Positions 22,183 to 23,466 of a stretch of DNA of 23,466 nucleotides are shown in pieces. Both the position numbers and the translations under genes were made by a program. Every line of letters starts with the position of its first letter. Positions within the stretch are counted from its first letter, which is position 1. Under the pieces are notes generated by a model. The model was not told the origin of the DNA and did no database searches. It worked only from the letters and a program-made list of their open reading frames with translations. The stretch is from a virus, in the IMG/VR virus record IMGVR_UViG_3300027784_000048, positions 1-23,466 of that record, one strand, 5' to 3'.

Positions 22183-23036
22183 TGTATACTTATAAACAAT
22201 TTTTATCAAGAGAAGTAAACATTGCTCCTATAGTTTTAAATAAAAATTTTAAATTTGATAATAATAATATTTTAAATAACATAGGGGGAGGGGTAATTAT
22301 TCCTAATGTTGATTTTTTACACGGTATAAATTTAAATCCAAATGAAATTAATTTTTGGGATGAATCTAAAAACCCTTTAACTGGTTTTGATACTGAAACT
22401 TCTGAAGAATACACAAGATATAATAAAGGTCAAATATATAAAAGTATAATTCAATTATATAAGTTATATAAAACTTTTTATTTAGAGGATAGGTTTTTAA
22501 ATTTGGATTTTAAAGAAATTCCTGAAGAAATATTTATAATTTCAATATCCCCTGAAACTTATGGTGAGAAAATTTTTCAAAAATCTTTTAAATTAATATA
22601 TGAGGGGAATATATATTTAGATGATGGATTTGGAAATATTTATTTAAATGATGATTTTATAGGTAATATATTTTATAAAAAGGGGATAATTGTTTTATAT
22701 AAAGAAAAAGATAATTATAAGAATTTATTTTTAAACCCAGATAGTGAATATTCTAAAGTAGAATTGGAATTTTCCTCAACTATCATTATTAGGGAACATA
22801 ATTATATTTGTAAAATAAATCCTTCTGAATTTAAATATTCTTTAAACCCTACTTTAGTTAAATCTAATTCAGATGAATATGTTGATTTTATAAATAAACC
22901 ATATTTTTCCCCATATATTACTACTGTAGGGTTATATAATGATAATAAAGAATTATTAGCTGTAGCTAAGTTGGCCAACCCAATTCCTTCTTCTAAATTT
23001 ATGGAAACTAATTTAATAATTAAATTTGATGAATAA
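22182..23036 (+). CDS. structural protein sharing a C-terminal domain with its upstream neighbour, 284 aa
   Basis: The C-terminal 40 residues (245-284) begin YITTVGLYNDNKELLAVAKL and align without gaps over the first 20 positions to the end of the 347-aa protein, and the preceding stretch (YICKINPSEFKYSLNPTLVK) corresponds to VRVNNSEFNISNNPSFVD. The N-terminal part is different: RGQ-type helices and a repeated beta hairpin (GNIYLDDGFGNIYLNDDFIG at about 146-165). The gene is probably a diverged duplicate whose N-terminus was replaced or lost similarity. It may be an alternative or adjacent subunit in the same virion structure. Its 3' end overlaps the endonuclease gene by 8 bp. Confidence 0.85.
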   Translation: MYTYKQFLSREVNIAPIVLNKNFKFDNNNILNNIGGGVIIPNVDFLHGINLNPNEINFWDESKNPLTGFDTETSEEYTRYNKGQIYKSIIQLYKLYKTFYLEDRFLNLDFKEIPEEIFIISISPETYGEKIFQKSFKLIYEGNIYLDDGFGNIYLNDDFIGNIFYKKGIIVLYKEKDNYKNLFLNPDSEYSKVELEFSSTIIIREHNYICKINPSEFKYSLNPTLVKSNSDEYVDFINKPYFSPYITTVGLYNDNKELLAVAKLANPIPSSKFMETNLIIKFDE

Positions 23037-23466
23037 TTGGTTTTATAAAGGTAATGAAATAACAGATATTACTCAATTTCCTAAAGGAACAGTTTCATTT
23101 GTATATAAAGTAACACATAAAAATAGTGGAAAATATTATGTGGGTAAAAAAATATTAAGAAATGTTATAAATAAAAAATTAGGAAAAAAAGAAATAGCGG
23201 AATATAAAACCAAAGGGTTAAAAGGTAGACCTCCTACAAAAAAGAAAGTAATAAGAGAAAGTAATTGGAAAACTTATTATGGCTCAAATTCCCAATTAGT
23301 AGAAGATGTTAAAAAATTAGGTTTTGAAAATTTTGATAGGGAAATAATAAAAATTTGTTTTTCTAAAAAAGAAGCTACATATTATGAAGTATATTATCAA
23401 TTTTTATATAAAGTTTTAGAAGATCCATTATCATATAATACAAATATTTTAGGTTCTTTTTATAAA
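23029..23466 (+). CDS. GIY-YIG (Seg-like) endonuclease, cut by right edge
   Basis: A frame opens at ATG 23029-23031, overlapping the upstream stop by 8 bp, and remains open to the window end (146 residues seen). VSFVYKVTHKNSGKYYVGKK (22-41) contains the two GIY-YIG strands (VYK and YVG). The segment NWKTYYGSNSQLVEDVKKLG (79-98), FDREIIKIC, and KEATYYEVYYQFL (114-126, with Glu120 as probable catalytic residue) match phage Seg-like homing endonucleases. Such enzymes cut DNA near their own genes and promote their spread. Here the gene sits inside the structural cluster, in an overlapping arrangement rather than as an isolated insertion. The C-terminus is close to completion but no stop is visible. 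Confidence 0.85.
   Translation, partial: MNNWFYKGNEITDITQFPKGTVSFVYKVTHKNSGKYYVGKKILRNVINKKLGKKEIAEYKTKGLKGRPPTKKKVIRESNWKTYYGSNSQLVEDVKKLGFENFDREIIKICFSKKEATYYEVYYQFLYKVLEDPLSYNTNILGSFYK

Noticed and set aside
1-23466. CRISPR array, tRNA genes or insertion sequences
   Set aside because: No regularly spaced repeats, cloverleaf-like sequences, terminal inverted repeats or transposase motifs were seen.

Overview
The window is a gene-dense, very AT-rich stretch of a tailed phage with a contractile, T4-like tail (myovirus). The host is probably a member of the Bacteroidota, possibly marine. The host inference has three supports. (1) Nine intergenic sites fit the Bacteroidota primary-sigma promoter (TTG, a 19-20 nt spacer, then TAnnTTTG-like boxes). 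(2) Recognisable Shine-Dalgarno sequences are missing in front of the genes, which instead start in A/T-rich leaders or in stop-start overlaps of the TAATG type. (3) Codon use is extremely AT-rich and CpG-poor. The phage inference rests on recognisable T4-type proteins: a gp55-like late sigma factor, a gp25/GPW baseplate wedge protein, a gp6/baseplate-J protein, and a very large protein with a P2 gpI/T4 gp7-like segment. No rRNA, tRNA, CRISPR array or insertion sequence was seen.

Layout. Positions 1-4480 (minus strand) hold eight genes: a DUF2793-like tail or adhesin protein cut by the left edge, an unrecognised 479-aa protein, several small proteins, and a gene for a phage zinc metallopeptidase (HELEH). 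A 148-bp divergent intergenic region (4481-4628) carries two back-to-back promoters of near-identical design. Positions 4629-7281 (plus) hold probable early/middle genes: a protein with primase-like (AEP) motifs, small unknowns, a 65-aa gene with atypical codon use and an HD-domain phosphohydrolase. A terminator at 7301-7336 ends this unit and overlaps a promoter for the next one (a membrane protein and the gp55-like late sigma factor). From 8463 to the right edge lies a late structural module: a small helical protein, a baseplate hub/spike protein, a helical virion protein, a small tagged protein, gp25-like, gp6-like, a DNRLRE-like protein, a coiled-coil protein, a 1539-aa gpI/lectin/repeat protein, four further structural proteins (the last two related at their C-termini) and a GIY-YIG (Seg-like) endonuclease running off the right edge.

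How it fits together. Two promoter classes appear to divide the genes: host-sigma promoters in front of early/middle genes, and a second box (ATAT[T/G]TATAAnAAA) in front of structural and putative virion genes. The core of this box resembles the T4 late box TATAAATA, so it is a candidate target of the gp55-like sigma factor encoded at 7651-8436. The order gp25-gp6-(others)-gpI-like parallels the W-J-I order of P2-type baseplates. Three small proteins share a KxxELRxLIRE-like N-terminus with an (I/L)-x-E tripeptide, suggesting a capsid-targeting peptide cleaved by a prohead protease and hence proteins carried inside the head. Functions marked as inference have not been tested by any search.
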